Source: Lujinxingia litoralis | GTDB taxonomy: Bacteria > Myxococcota_A > Bradymonadia > Bradymonadales > Bradymonadaceae | NCBI RefSeq assembly: GCF_003260125.1 | Contig: NZ_QHKO01000008.1 | Location: forward strand, 1-64,000 | Direction of reading: 5' to 3' | Length of the DNA: 64,000 nt | Shown: positions 38,897 to 46,009 of the stretch, in pieces | Layout of the letters: each line of letters opens with the position of its first letter | How positions within the stretch are numbered: the first letter of the stretch is position 1 | Translations under genes and position numbers: made by a program | Notes under the pieces: model-generated | What the model saw: the letters and a program-made list of their open reading frames with translations, nothing else | The model's database searches: none | Told to the model about the DNA's origin: nothing

Positions 38897-39166
38897 CCTT
38901 CGATACCTCGAGTGTGTGTCGTACGACAGGTCACGCTCTGGACACGAGAGCCCCTATGGCTGCGCGGTCGTGGGAGCGTCAAAAATGACGTGATGGGCGG
39001 CACCTTAGCGCATTTTTTTCCGGATCTGTAGTCCTCTGTGTGGAAGGGCCTCAGGTCCTTTATTTATGGGGCGATCAGCGCTATAGGGGGGCAGAACCCC
39101 GGAGAAAAGGGGCGCGCTGAGGCGATGAGGTGTCAGTGCCGAACATGATGACGCGCAGGAGCATGG

Positions 39167-40369
39167 ATGAAGTGGACGCAGATGAAATGGACGCATGGGC
39201 TTGTGATGCTGGCCGTGGTGCTGGCCAGCGCCTGCGGTGAGGATGGGGGGCCGCGACGCACTCAGGATGCCGGGTTTGATGTCGGTGATCCCGTGGAGGA
39301 CGTCGGGGGTGGGGAGGACGCCGACGGTGGCGAGGATGTGGATGCCGGCGAGGACGCCGACGGTGGCGAGGATGTGGATGCCGGCGAGGACGCCGATGGC
39401 GGCGAGGATGTGGATGCCGGCGAGGACGCCGACGCGGGCGATGAGGACTCGGAGTTTTTGCTCGGGCCCGAGGTGGGGGTGAGCGATGGCACCTTCGACA
39501 CGCGTTTGAGTGCCGCGTTTGACGGGGTGGTATCGCAGCCCCCGTCGGAGTCGGCCTGGACCGCGATCTATGAGAACCTTGATAAGGAACCTCTGCTCTA
39601 CAAAGAGTTCCGCTGCGAGATGCGTCTGCAGGGCGTGGAGGTGCATCCCCCTACCGATAGCTTTTTGCTCTATGACGAGGTGAGCTTTCCGCAAGGGGGC
39701 AGCGGTCAGGCGGTTCTGGTGGGGCGTAAGGCGGCCTCCAGTTTTTGGTACACGCTGGCGACCCGGCCCTTTGAGGCGCAGGGACCGGTGGTGTTTTCGC
39801 CCGAGGAGCTCCCCACCGCCTCGGACTACGTGGCCTACGGCGTGATCTTTGAGGCGGACTCACCCCTGGTGGCGCGGGTTCAGGTGGCCGAGGTTCGCTT
39901 CTGGGGGTACTGCGCCAGCCCCGAGCATGAGATCGCCTGGCACACCACCCCCTGGCAGTGCACCGGCGTGGTGTGTGAGGACACGGTCAATCCGGGAGGC
40001 ACCGGGGAGCGGCAGGTCCGCTGCCAGCGTGATACCGGGGACAGGGCGCACCCGGACTTCTGCGAAGAAGAGATGCCGGCGACCACTGGCCAGAGCTGCG
40101 TGCTGAGCTGCCCGTATGAGCTGGTGTATGTGGGGGCGCGTCCCTTCACCTACGATAATCAGTCGGGGTGGCTGCACGAGGGAATCTCGTCGTCCCGGAC
40201 CGGTCCCCTGCCCGGATCGGTGAGCCAGGCAACGACCCGGGAAGAGATCGAAGGCAAGCCCTGCTCGGTGCTCGCCGAAGACCCGCTGGCGTATTTTGTG
40301 GGGTTGCGCTGCCGCGAGGAGACCCCGGAGGGGGAGGCGCAGCTCTACTGCGCGTTCCGGTGTGAGTGA
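39167..40369 (+). CDS. Lipoprotein with acidic 12-residue repeats
   Basis: 400 aa. The start follows CAGGAG. The signal ends in the lipobox LASACGE. Residues about 45-95 are three exact 12-residue units (GEDVDAGEDADG) plus partial copies, a flexible, very acidic spacer that may bind calcium. The rest is a globular domain with several cysteines in the C-terminal half (for example WQCTGVVCEDT and SCVLSCPYEL), consistent with disulfides in an exported protein. No family recognised. It has the same acidic-linker style as the gene at 42356. Confidence 0.7.
   Translation: MKWTQMKWTHGLVMLAVVLASACGEDGGPRRTQDAGFDVGDPVEDVGGGEDADGGEDVDAGEDADGGEDVDAGEDADGGEDVDAGEDADAGDEDSEFLLGPEVGVSDGTFDTRLSAAFDGVVSQPPSESAWTAIYENLDKEPLLYKEFRCEMRLQGVEVHPPTDSFLLYDEVSFPQGGSGQAVLVGRKAASSFWYTLATRPFEAQGPVVFSPEELPTASDYVAYGVIFEADSPLVARVQVAEVRFWGYCASPEHEIAWHTTPWQCTGVVCEDTVNPGGTGERQVRCQRDTGDRAHPDFCEEEMPATTGQSCVLSCPYELVYVGARPFTYDNQSGWLHEGISSSRTGPLPGSVSQATTREEIEGKPCSVLAEDPLAYFVGLRCREETPEGEAQLYCAFRCE
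39312..39436 (+). repeat. 36-bp minisatellite inside the lipoprotein gene
   Basis: Three tandem 36-bp copies at 39329-39364, 39365-39400 and 39401-39436, preceded by a partial copy from 39312. Copies differ by only a few bases (for example GACGGT versus GATGGC), so copy number could vary by slippage without changing frame. Confidence 0.9.
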
Positions 40370-40409
40370 GGTTTGAGGGGGGATTGGGGGGAGCTCGGGG
40401 GGGGGCGTT

Positions 40410-40572
40410 TTCCCGAGCGGGAAGATGCTACAGAGATCGGCAAAAAGAAGGGGGGGATGTTCCCGAGCGGGAAGATTATGATGAGAAAGGGGGGACTTCG
40501 CAGCGGTTTTTCCCGAACGGGAAGATTGTGTTGATGGGAGGACGTGGCGTTGCTAATTTTCCCGAACGGGAA
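40410..40572. promoter_or_regulatory. Four evenly spaced palindromic operators upstream of hipB
   Basis: TTCCCGAGCGGGAA occurs at 40410-40423 and 40460-40473, and TTCCCGAACGGGAA at 40510-40523 and 40559-40572. Each is a 6-2-6 inverted repeat and the starts are 50, 50 and 49 bases apart. They lie just upstream of the hipB start at 40634. HipB of E. coli also represses from four sites, with a different sequence, so these are the likely autoregulatory sites. The 264-base gap holds no gene. Confidence 0.85.
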
Positions 40573-40633
40573 AGTTGCATCATCGCCGGGTGGTGCGTTC
40601 CCGGGTTGCGTGCCAACGCAATGGAGGAGCGTG

Positions 40634-40897
40634 ATGAAGAAGCAAGAGCCGATACATAGCGTGGCGGAGTTGGGGGCGAGGATACGGGAGGCGCGTCAGT
40701 CGCAGGGGTTGACCCAGCAGGAGTTTGCCGATGTGTGCGGCGTGGGGGTGCGCTTTCTCTCGGAGGTTGAGCGCGGCAAAGAGAGCGCGGAAATCGGGTT
40801 GGTGCTGCGACTGCTCAGCCGCGCGGGGCTCGATGTGATGGTGTTGGGCCGACACCATGAGCAGAGCCGGTACTGGGGTGAGTCGCGGTATGAATGA
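40634..40897 (+). CDS. hipB: HipB-like antitoxin / Xre-family regulator
   Basis: 87 aa, start behind GGAGCGTG. A single helix-turn-helix: LGARIREARQSQGLTQQEFAD, then VGVRFLSEVERGKESAEIGL and VLRLLSRAGLDVMVLG, which matches HipB-type antitoxins of hipBA modules. It should bind the four upstream palindromes and, in an intact module, the HipA kinase. Its stop overlaps an ATG at 40890 that could be the original hipA start. Confidence 0.85.
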   Translation: MKKQEPIHSVAELGARIREARQSQGLTQQEFADVCGVGVRFLSEVERGKESAEIGLVLRLLSRAGLDVMVLGRHHEQSRYWGESRYE

Positions 40898-41713
40898 GAC
40901 GGCGCCCAGCACAAAATGGCGTGCATTCGGGAGGGGGAACACTACGTGGTGCCGGCAAGTCACGAGGCGAGCACCCATATCTTAAAATTCGACTCTTTGA
41001 GGTTTCGGCATCTGTCGGTGAACGAGTTTTTGACGATGCGTTTTGCCTCCGCGCTGGGGCTGCCGGTCTGTCATGTCGACCTGGACGTAGGGGCGAGCAC
41101 GCCATTTTTGGTCGTGGAGCGTTATGACCGGCGTGAGTTCGACGGGGCGACGGTGCGTCTTCATCAAGAGGATTTTTGTCAGGTCTTCGGTATGTCACGG
41201 CATCGCAAATACCAGAGCGAAGGGGGCCCCACGCTGCTGGAGATCGGTAGGTGTTTAGGTGAGGTGTCGACGCAAGCTGCAAAGGATCTGCTCAATTTGC
41301 TTCGATGGGTGATCTTCAACGCATTGAGCGGCAACGCGGATGGGCATGCCAAAAATCTCTCGCTGCTCTACGCACCCAGCGGTCCTCGTCTTGCGCCCTT
41401 TTATGATCTTGTATGCACCCGGGCGATTGAGGGGTTGCATACGGGGCTGGCGATGGCTGTGGATGGCGAAGTCAGCGCAGATCGTTTGCGACCACGTCAT
41501 TTTGAAGCGCTCGCTGAGGGCTGGGATATGCGCCCCGCGCTGGCGACGCGAGAGCTTGAGCGTCTTTTGGAACAACGCAAAAGAGCCTGGGAGACGGCGC
41601 TCGCTGCATTGCAGGAGCATGTTGAGTACTCGCCAGCCATCGAGCGGGTCGAGCGCGCGATGGAGAATCGCGCCCGCGCGCTCGAAAACAACCTCCGTCA
41701 GGATCGCCCCTGA
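40890..41713 (+). pseudogene. hipA: N-terminally deleted HipA-type kinase
   Basis: The readable HipA frame opens at ATG 40916 (265 aa to 41713). It keeps THILKFD, the catalytic loop LSGNADGHAKNLSLL and the metal-binding APFYDLV, so the kinase C-lobe looks intact. HipA normally has about 120 more N-terminal residues and a glycine-rich GAQxK loop. Here GAQHK is encoded at 40901-40915, directly before the ATG, and an in-frame stop at 40895 lies before that. The ATG at 40890 that overlaps hipB is in a different frame. The simplest reading is an internal deletion with frameshift. Expression of the shortened protein is possible but activity is doubtful. Confidence 0.65.
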
Positions 41714-42117
41714 GCGTGCAGCGGGATGAAGAGGGCGATGATGATCTCCATCGCGCGGGGGTAGGCGTGGGGGGAGACGCGGGTGTGGGCGGGGCCGCGA
41801 TCGCTGTAGCCGGTGCTGAGGTGTTCGATGCGGGCGATGAGCGGCCAGCCGGCGTCGAGCAGGCGCGCGGGCATTTTGTTGAGGCGGCGAGGAAGGTAGC
41901 CGATGCGGCGCTCTCCGGCGTAGAGGGCGGTGGCGCGGGTGTCGTAGGGGTTGTCGGGCTCGCGGACCACGCGCAGGCGTTGGCCGAGATCCAGAGGAAA
42001 CGCGGCCAGCTCGAACTCATGAAAACGCAGGCCGGCCACCGGGGTGTGGATGAGCAGGGCATGGCCCGGGGGCGGCGGAGGTGAGGTGCGGTGCTGGCGC
42101 GTGCGGGAGGGATGCAT
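41698..42117 (-). CDS. HIRAN-domain protein
   Basis: 139 aa. TPVAGLRFHEFE, then GQRLRVVREPDNPYDTRATA and GERRIGYLPRRLNKMPARLL make up a HIRAN domain, known as a DNA-end binding module in HLTF/Rad5-type helicases and as a stand-alone bacterial domain. The start at 42117 is the first Met before the domain; an in-frame start at 42222 would add 35 residues of non-conserved sequence. No clear ribosome binding site for either. It converges on hipA with a 16-base overlap. Confidence 0.75.
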   Translation of the reverse strand: MHPSRTRQHRTSPPPPPGHALLIHTPVAGLRFHEFELAAFPLDLGQRLRVVREPDNPYDTRATALYAGERRIGYLPRRLNKMPARLLDAGWPLIARIEHLSTGYSDRGPAHTRVSPHAYPRAMEIIIALFIPLHAQGRS

Positions 42118-42355
42118 GGCGGCGTCCGGGCGGCGGTGGAGGTGGTGGGATGCTGGCGATGCGTCAAGAATACGTACGTCCGAGGGGCAGAACCAGGGTT
42201 TGGTTTGGGGCCATACGATCATGCATCGCGAAAGTTGGTTAAAACTGCGGCGGGGCGCCGCGTCGGGGGGCGGATGGCGAGTCGGTGGGGGAGGTGGTAA
42301 AGATCGGGCGTATGCGATGGAAATGACGCGTGATGTGAAGCCTGTGAGGGAGACG

Positions 42356-43300
42356 ATGTTGAAGCGTGTGATGGTGATGATGCTGGCGGCGGCGTGGGTT
42401 GTGGGGTGCTCGACGGATGAGCCCGCTCCAACCGCTGAGCCCGATAGTGGGGTGGAGCAGGATGGTGGCGAGGATGATGCCGGTGATGATGCCGACGCTC
42501 ACGATGAGGTCGACGTTGAGGAGGATGCCGACGCCGACGGGGACGCCGATGTTGAAGATGGCGGCGGGGAGGAGAGCGGGGTGGTTTTGAGTGCTGCACC
42601 CGCGAGCTATGCGTATCGGGTTGGCGAGGAGGCGGTGGGGGCCGGAGAGGTCTTTTTGAAGGTCGATGCCACGCTGGAGAATGTGGGGGTGACCTCGGAG
42701 GTGGGGATGGTGGTGGAGGGCTTTGCCCTGGAGATCACCACAACCGAGGGTGAGGCCCAGGTTGAGGCGCTGACCCTGGGAGCTTCGCTCGAAGGCGGGT
42801 GCGCCGCGGAAAGCCCCGAAGCGCTCGCTGCGCCGGGGGAGACGGTCAGCTGCACTGCGCTCTTTGCGATCCCCAACGGCGCCACCGCGCTCTGGCTGCG
42901 CTATGAAGATCCCGCGACCTTTGAAGGGGCGCTCGCGGCCATCACGATGCCCGGTGAGGCGCCGGTGACCGTGGGGATGCTCGATGAGGCGCGCCAGACC
43001 TACGGCGAAGGCGTGGCTGCGGTGACGCAAGCGAGCTGCGAGTGCGATAGCGAGCCCTTCTCCAGCGTGGAGGAGTGCGTGGAGGTGTTTTCGCACGATA
43101 TGAGCGGCTGCGAGGAGGTGGTGCTCAACGATCGCGGGGAGATGCTGGAGGCGATTACGTGCCTCAACGGGTTCCTGCCGCAGGAAGAGGCGTGTTACGC
43201 GAGCTGCGGCGCGGCGACGCAATGCGTGGCCGGGCTTGATTATCAGGGCTGCTGGGAGCTTTTGGACGAGCCGCTGCGCACGGCGCTTCGCGGCTGCTGA
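42356..43300 (+). CDS. Cysteine-containing lipoprotein with acidic linker
   Basis: 314 aa. Signal VMVMMLAAAWVVGC with lipobox VVGC, then an Asp/Glu-rich linker (residues 20-70, such as DVEEDADADGDADVEDGGGE). The mature domain begins with an FxVxATLENVG-like beta segment (VFLKVDATLENVGV), and the C-terminus has eight cysteines (SCECDS, CVEVF, CYASCG, CVAGLDYQGC), likely disulfide-bonded. The start at 42356 follows GAGGGAG; longer in-frame starts would put residues before the signal peptide. No family recognised. Confidence 0.7.
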   Translation: MLKRVMVMMLAAAWVVGCSTDEPAPTAEPDSGVEQDGGEDDAGDDADAHDEVDVEEDADADGDADVEDGGGEESGVVLSAAPASYAYRVGEEAVGAGEVFLKVDATLENVGVTSEVGMVVEGFALEITTTEGEAQVEALTLGASLEGGCAAESPEALAAPGETVSCTALFAIPNGATALWLRYEDPATFEGALAAITMPGEAPVTVGMLDEARQTYGEGVAAVTQASCECDSEPFSSVEECVEVFSHDMSGCEEVVLNDRGEMLEAITCLNGFLPQEEACYASCGAATQCVAGLDYQGCWELLDEPLRTALRGC

Positions 43301-43353
43301 GTCCCTCCAGAGGCTCGTCGCAGCTTCGGAGAGATTGAGCACCATGCAGCACG

Positions 43354-43394
43354 AAAAAACGCCCCCTGATCGTCGACGATCAGGGGGCGTTTTT
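43354..43394. terminator. Bidirectional terminator, perfect 32-bp palindrome
   Basis: ACGCCCCCTGATCGTC at 43359-43374 is followed directly by its exact reverse complement to 43390, flanked by As on the left and Ts on the right. It serves the convergent genes at 42356 and 43413. Confidence 0.88.
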
Positions 43395-43412
43395 GTCGGG
43401 GGCATGTCGGGA

Positions 43413-44549
43413 TCAATGAGGCGCGTCGTCTGCGTCGCTCGGTCGCTCGTGGAGCTGAGCATCGAGCTCGACCTTGCGCAGGCCGATGCCCCGGCTCTCG
43501 GTGGCGTCGGGCTCGACGTAGCGAAGATCGCGGATGAAGACGGTGTGGCCCTCGTCGTGGGATTGCACCTCGAAGACGGGGAAGCGCACCCAGTTGGCAA
43601 AGCCGCGTTGGGAGGGGGCGCTCAGCGCGGCCTCGGCGATGGGGCCGGGCTCCTCGATGGGGACGGGGGCGTAGCGGGGAGCGATGGCGTTTTCGCCCGG
43701 CCAGAGGCTGAGCTTGAGGGCGTGGTAGTGGGTCGAGGACCTGGCGAGCACCTCGCGGGCGAGGGGGTTTGCGGCGGCCGGGCCGGTCATCACGACTTCG
43801 GCCTCAATGCCCTGGCTGGCCAGATGGTCGGTGACGCGGGAAGAGGCCAGGGTGTTGCCCAGGCCCATCAGGCCTAAGTAGGTGCAGAAGAGGGCCAGGC
43901 ATGAAGCCGCCGCCAGGCGGCGTTTATCGGGGGTGTAGCCCGAGGCGCGCAGCGCGATGATGGCCACCACGCCCACCCACCAGGCGATGCGCGCCGGGGT
44001 GGGGACCATGCCGGCAAAGGTGATCAGCGCGCTCATGGCCGCGCCGAGCACGGCCCAGGCACCCAGGGCCAGACGGCGTTGGGAGTAGGTCAGCACGATG
44101 GTCGCGCCCATCAAGAGCCACATCCACGGATCGATGATGAAGAGGGTGTCACCGTAGAACCAGCGCCCGTCGAAGGGCATCAGCAAGCGCACCCCGTAGG
44201 TGTTGAGCCAGTCGAGCGCCGGGTGACTCAAGGTGCCCAGGTAGGCCAGCCCTAAGGTGGCGCGGGGGTCGACCGGGGCTTTTTGAGGGTCGCGTCGGCG
44301 TCGCCACAGCCGGTCGTAGGCCACCATCAGGGCGGTGAGGAGCAGCGGCAGGAAGATCATGGCGAGCACACCGTGGGTGTGGCCGCGGCGGTGAAGCAGC
44401 GAGGCGTCGTCGCCGAGCACCGAGACGATGACGTCGATATCGGGGATGTTCGCGCCGATGATCAGAGTGGCGGTCGCCAGCGGGGTGAGCTCTTTGAGAC
44501 GGGTCTGCGCCAGGGTGGCGCCGGCCAGGGTGTGGGCGATCGGATCCAT
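43413..44549 (-). CDS. YdjM/DUF457-type membrane-bound metal-dependent hydrolase
   Basis: 378 aa. It starts MDPIAHTLAGATLAQTRLKE, the usual N-terminus of the family, so 44549 is preferred to longer starts. Conserved motifs: GANIPDIDVIVSV, LLHRRGHTHGVLAM and LSHPALDWLNTYGVRLLMPF, with histidines and aspartates that could hold a metal, plus five or six membrane segments. The C-terminal 130 residues are a soluble periplasmic-type tail. Related proteins are SOS-linked in E. coli, but the physiological substrate is unknown. Confidence 0.78.
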   Translation of the reverse strand: MDPIAHTLAGATLAQTRLKELTPLATATLIIGANIPDIDVIVSVLGDDASLLHRRGHTHGVLAMIFLPLLLTALMVAYDRLWRRRRDPQKAPVDPRATLGLAYLGTLSHPALDWLNTYGVRLLMPFDGRWFYGDTLFIIDPWMWLLMGATIVLTYSQRRLALGAWAVLGAAMSALITFAGMVPTPARIAWWVGVVAIIALRASGYTPDKRRLAAASCLALFCTYLGLMGLGNTLASSRVTDHLASQGIEAEVVMTGPAAANPLAREVLARSSTHYHALKLSLWPGENAIAPRYAPVPIEEPGPIAEAALSAPSQRGFANWVRFPVFEVQSHDEGHTVFIRDLRYVEPDATESRGIGLRKVELDAQLHERPSDADDAPH

Positions 44550-44679
44550 GGGGGAGACTGCCGGGACGTGAGAAACGAAAGGGGGGGAGGTTCGGGAAGA
44601 CGCCGTGGATTGTGGCTCTTCGGGGCGTAAGGGCAAGGATGTTCAGAGTAACTTTGATGTGGGCGCAAACACATACAAA

Positions 44680-44722
44680 CAAAACGAGCGCCGCGCCCTC
44701 ATGTGCTGAGGGGGCGGCGCTC
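44680..44722 (-). terminator. Terminator behind the pirin gene
   Basis: A 15-base arm GAGCGCCGCGCCCTC (44686-44700) pairs with 44708-44722 with one mismatch and a 7-nt loop. On the minus strand it is followed by GTTTTGTTTG. It lies 28 bases past the pirin stop. Confidence 0.7.
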
Positions 44723-44749
44723 AAGGGGGGGCGAGCGTGATGGCAAAAA

Positions 44750-45799
44750 TCACGCGGCGTTTTCGGGGGGAGCCGGGGTCTCCTCGCGGCCGTCGGCGTG
44801 AATGGCAAAGCGGCCTTTGTCGCGGGGGTGAACCGGGGCGTCGGCCTCAAAGGGCCAGCCGCCAAAGCCGGTGTTCTGGTAGTCGATCATGATCTGGCGG
44901 ATATCGCCCTGGTAGTTACCCACGAAGGGGCCATGCTGAACCACTGGCTCGCCGATGGGGCGGCCCTGAAGCACGAGGACTTCGGCCAGGGCGGTGCCGG
45001 TGTTCTTCAGCGTGACCTCGGCGTCGCCCTCAACCTGGGCGCCGTGCCGGGGCTCCAGGGCCACATCCTCCAGGGTGAGCGCGTCGCCCTCGAAGAAGTA
45101 GAGCACGCGGCCGGTCTCCTCGTTGGCGGCCGGCAGGGTGAAGGAGGCGCCGGGCTGAAGTTTCAGCGTCCAGATGGCGATGTTGGACTCGTCGCGGGCC
45201 GCCCAGGAGCTGGGGGGCGGGGCGAGGGCATCAAGCCCGTGCAGGGTGCCAGCGATGACTGCAACTTCACCGACCACCTCGTCGCCCTCTTTGATGAGGT
45301 GGCGAGGGATCGTCTCGTTCCAGAACATGGTGAAGTAGGCGTCGTTCTTTTTGTCTTCGCGCGGCAGGTTCAACCAGATCTGAAAGAGCTCGGTGGTGTT
45401 GGGGTTGTCGCGATCGAGAAGGGGGAAGGCCTCCGAGTGCACCACGCCCTTGCCGGCGGTCATCCACTGCACGTCGCCCTGGCCAAAGCGCGCCGAGGCG
45501 CCCATCGAGTCGCTGTGATCGATGAACCCCTGGCGGGCAATCGTCACGGTTTCAAAGCCGGCGTGCGGGTGGCGCGGAAACCCGGGGACGGTGTCGCCGT
45601 GGTACATCGACCAGCCGTCTTTGCCCGAAAAATCGTGGCCGATGTTGCGTCCGGCCAGTGAGGCATCGGGGCCCATCTGCTCGTTGGCGCGGGGGTAGCG
45701 GTCGTTGTGATGCGTGCAGAAGAGGAAGGGGTCCAGCGTGGGCCAGGGGTTGGAGGTCAGGGGGACGATCGCTTTGATGGAGGGGTGGCGTTCGCTCAT
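44750..45799 (-). CDS. Pirin-family protein
   Basis: 349 aa of bicupin type. The N-terminal metal site is visible as PGFPRHPHAGFETVTI and the later GKGVVHSEAFP supplies further ligands. The second cupin (LYFFEGDALTLEDVALEPRH) has fewer ligands, as usual. Pirins include quercetinases and redox-sensing regulators; which applies here is unclear. The start at 45799 has GGGAG seven bases upstream; a longer frame to 45895 is not conserved in style. Confidence 0.85.
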   Translation of the reverse strand: MSERHPSIKAIVPLTSNPWPTLDPFLFCTHHNDRYPRANEQMGPDASLAGRNIGHDFSGKDGWSMYHGDTVPGFPRHPHAGFETVTIARQGFIDHSDSMGASARFGQGDVQWMTAGKGVVHSEAFPLLDRDNPNTTELFQIWLNLPREDKKNDAYFTMFWNETIPRHLIKEGDEVVGEVAVIAGTLHGLDALAPPPSSWAARDESNIAIWTLKLQPGASFTLPAANEETGRVLYFFEGDALTLEDVALEPRHGAQVEGDAEVTLKNTGTALAEVLVLQGRPIGEPVVQHGPFVGNYQGDIRQIMIDYQNTGFGGWPFEADAPVHPRDKGRFAIHADGREETPAPPENAA

Positions 45800-45981
45800 G
45801 GGGAGGCTCCCGACGTTGGGGGCGGAAGGGGGCCCTCGCAAGGGGGCTGCCTTCGCCGCAAAAAACACAGGTCTTGCCAGAATGAGAGGGGTCACCGCCG
45901 GGCCCGGGGGGCGCCAGGTGGTGACCTGGTATCGGGGAGGGAACGCGCGGGGCGGCAGGGAGAATCCGCGAGCGGGTGGAC

Positions 45982-46009
45982 GGCGGCGTTGCGTGGACGC
46001 AACGCCGCC
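45982..46009 (-). terminator. Strong hairpin directly after the rph-like stop codon
   Basis: A 13-bp perfect stem GGCGGCGTTGCGT (45982-45994) with 45997-46009 and a 2-base loop, adjoining the TGA at 46010-46012. No U tract follows on the minus strand, so it may terminate weakly or protect the 3' end. Confidence 0.5.

Noticed and set aside
40634..41713. A three-part HipBST toxin-antitoxin system.
   Set aside because: There is no HipS gene between the hipB and kinase frames, and the kinase frame is shorter than HipT. A deleted hipA fits better.
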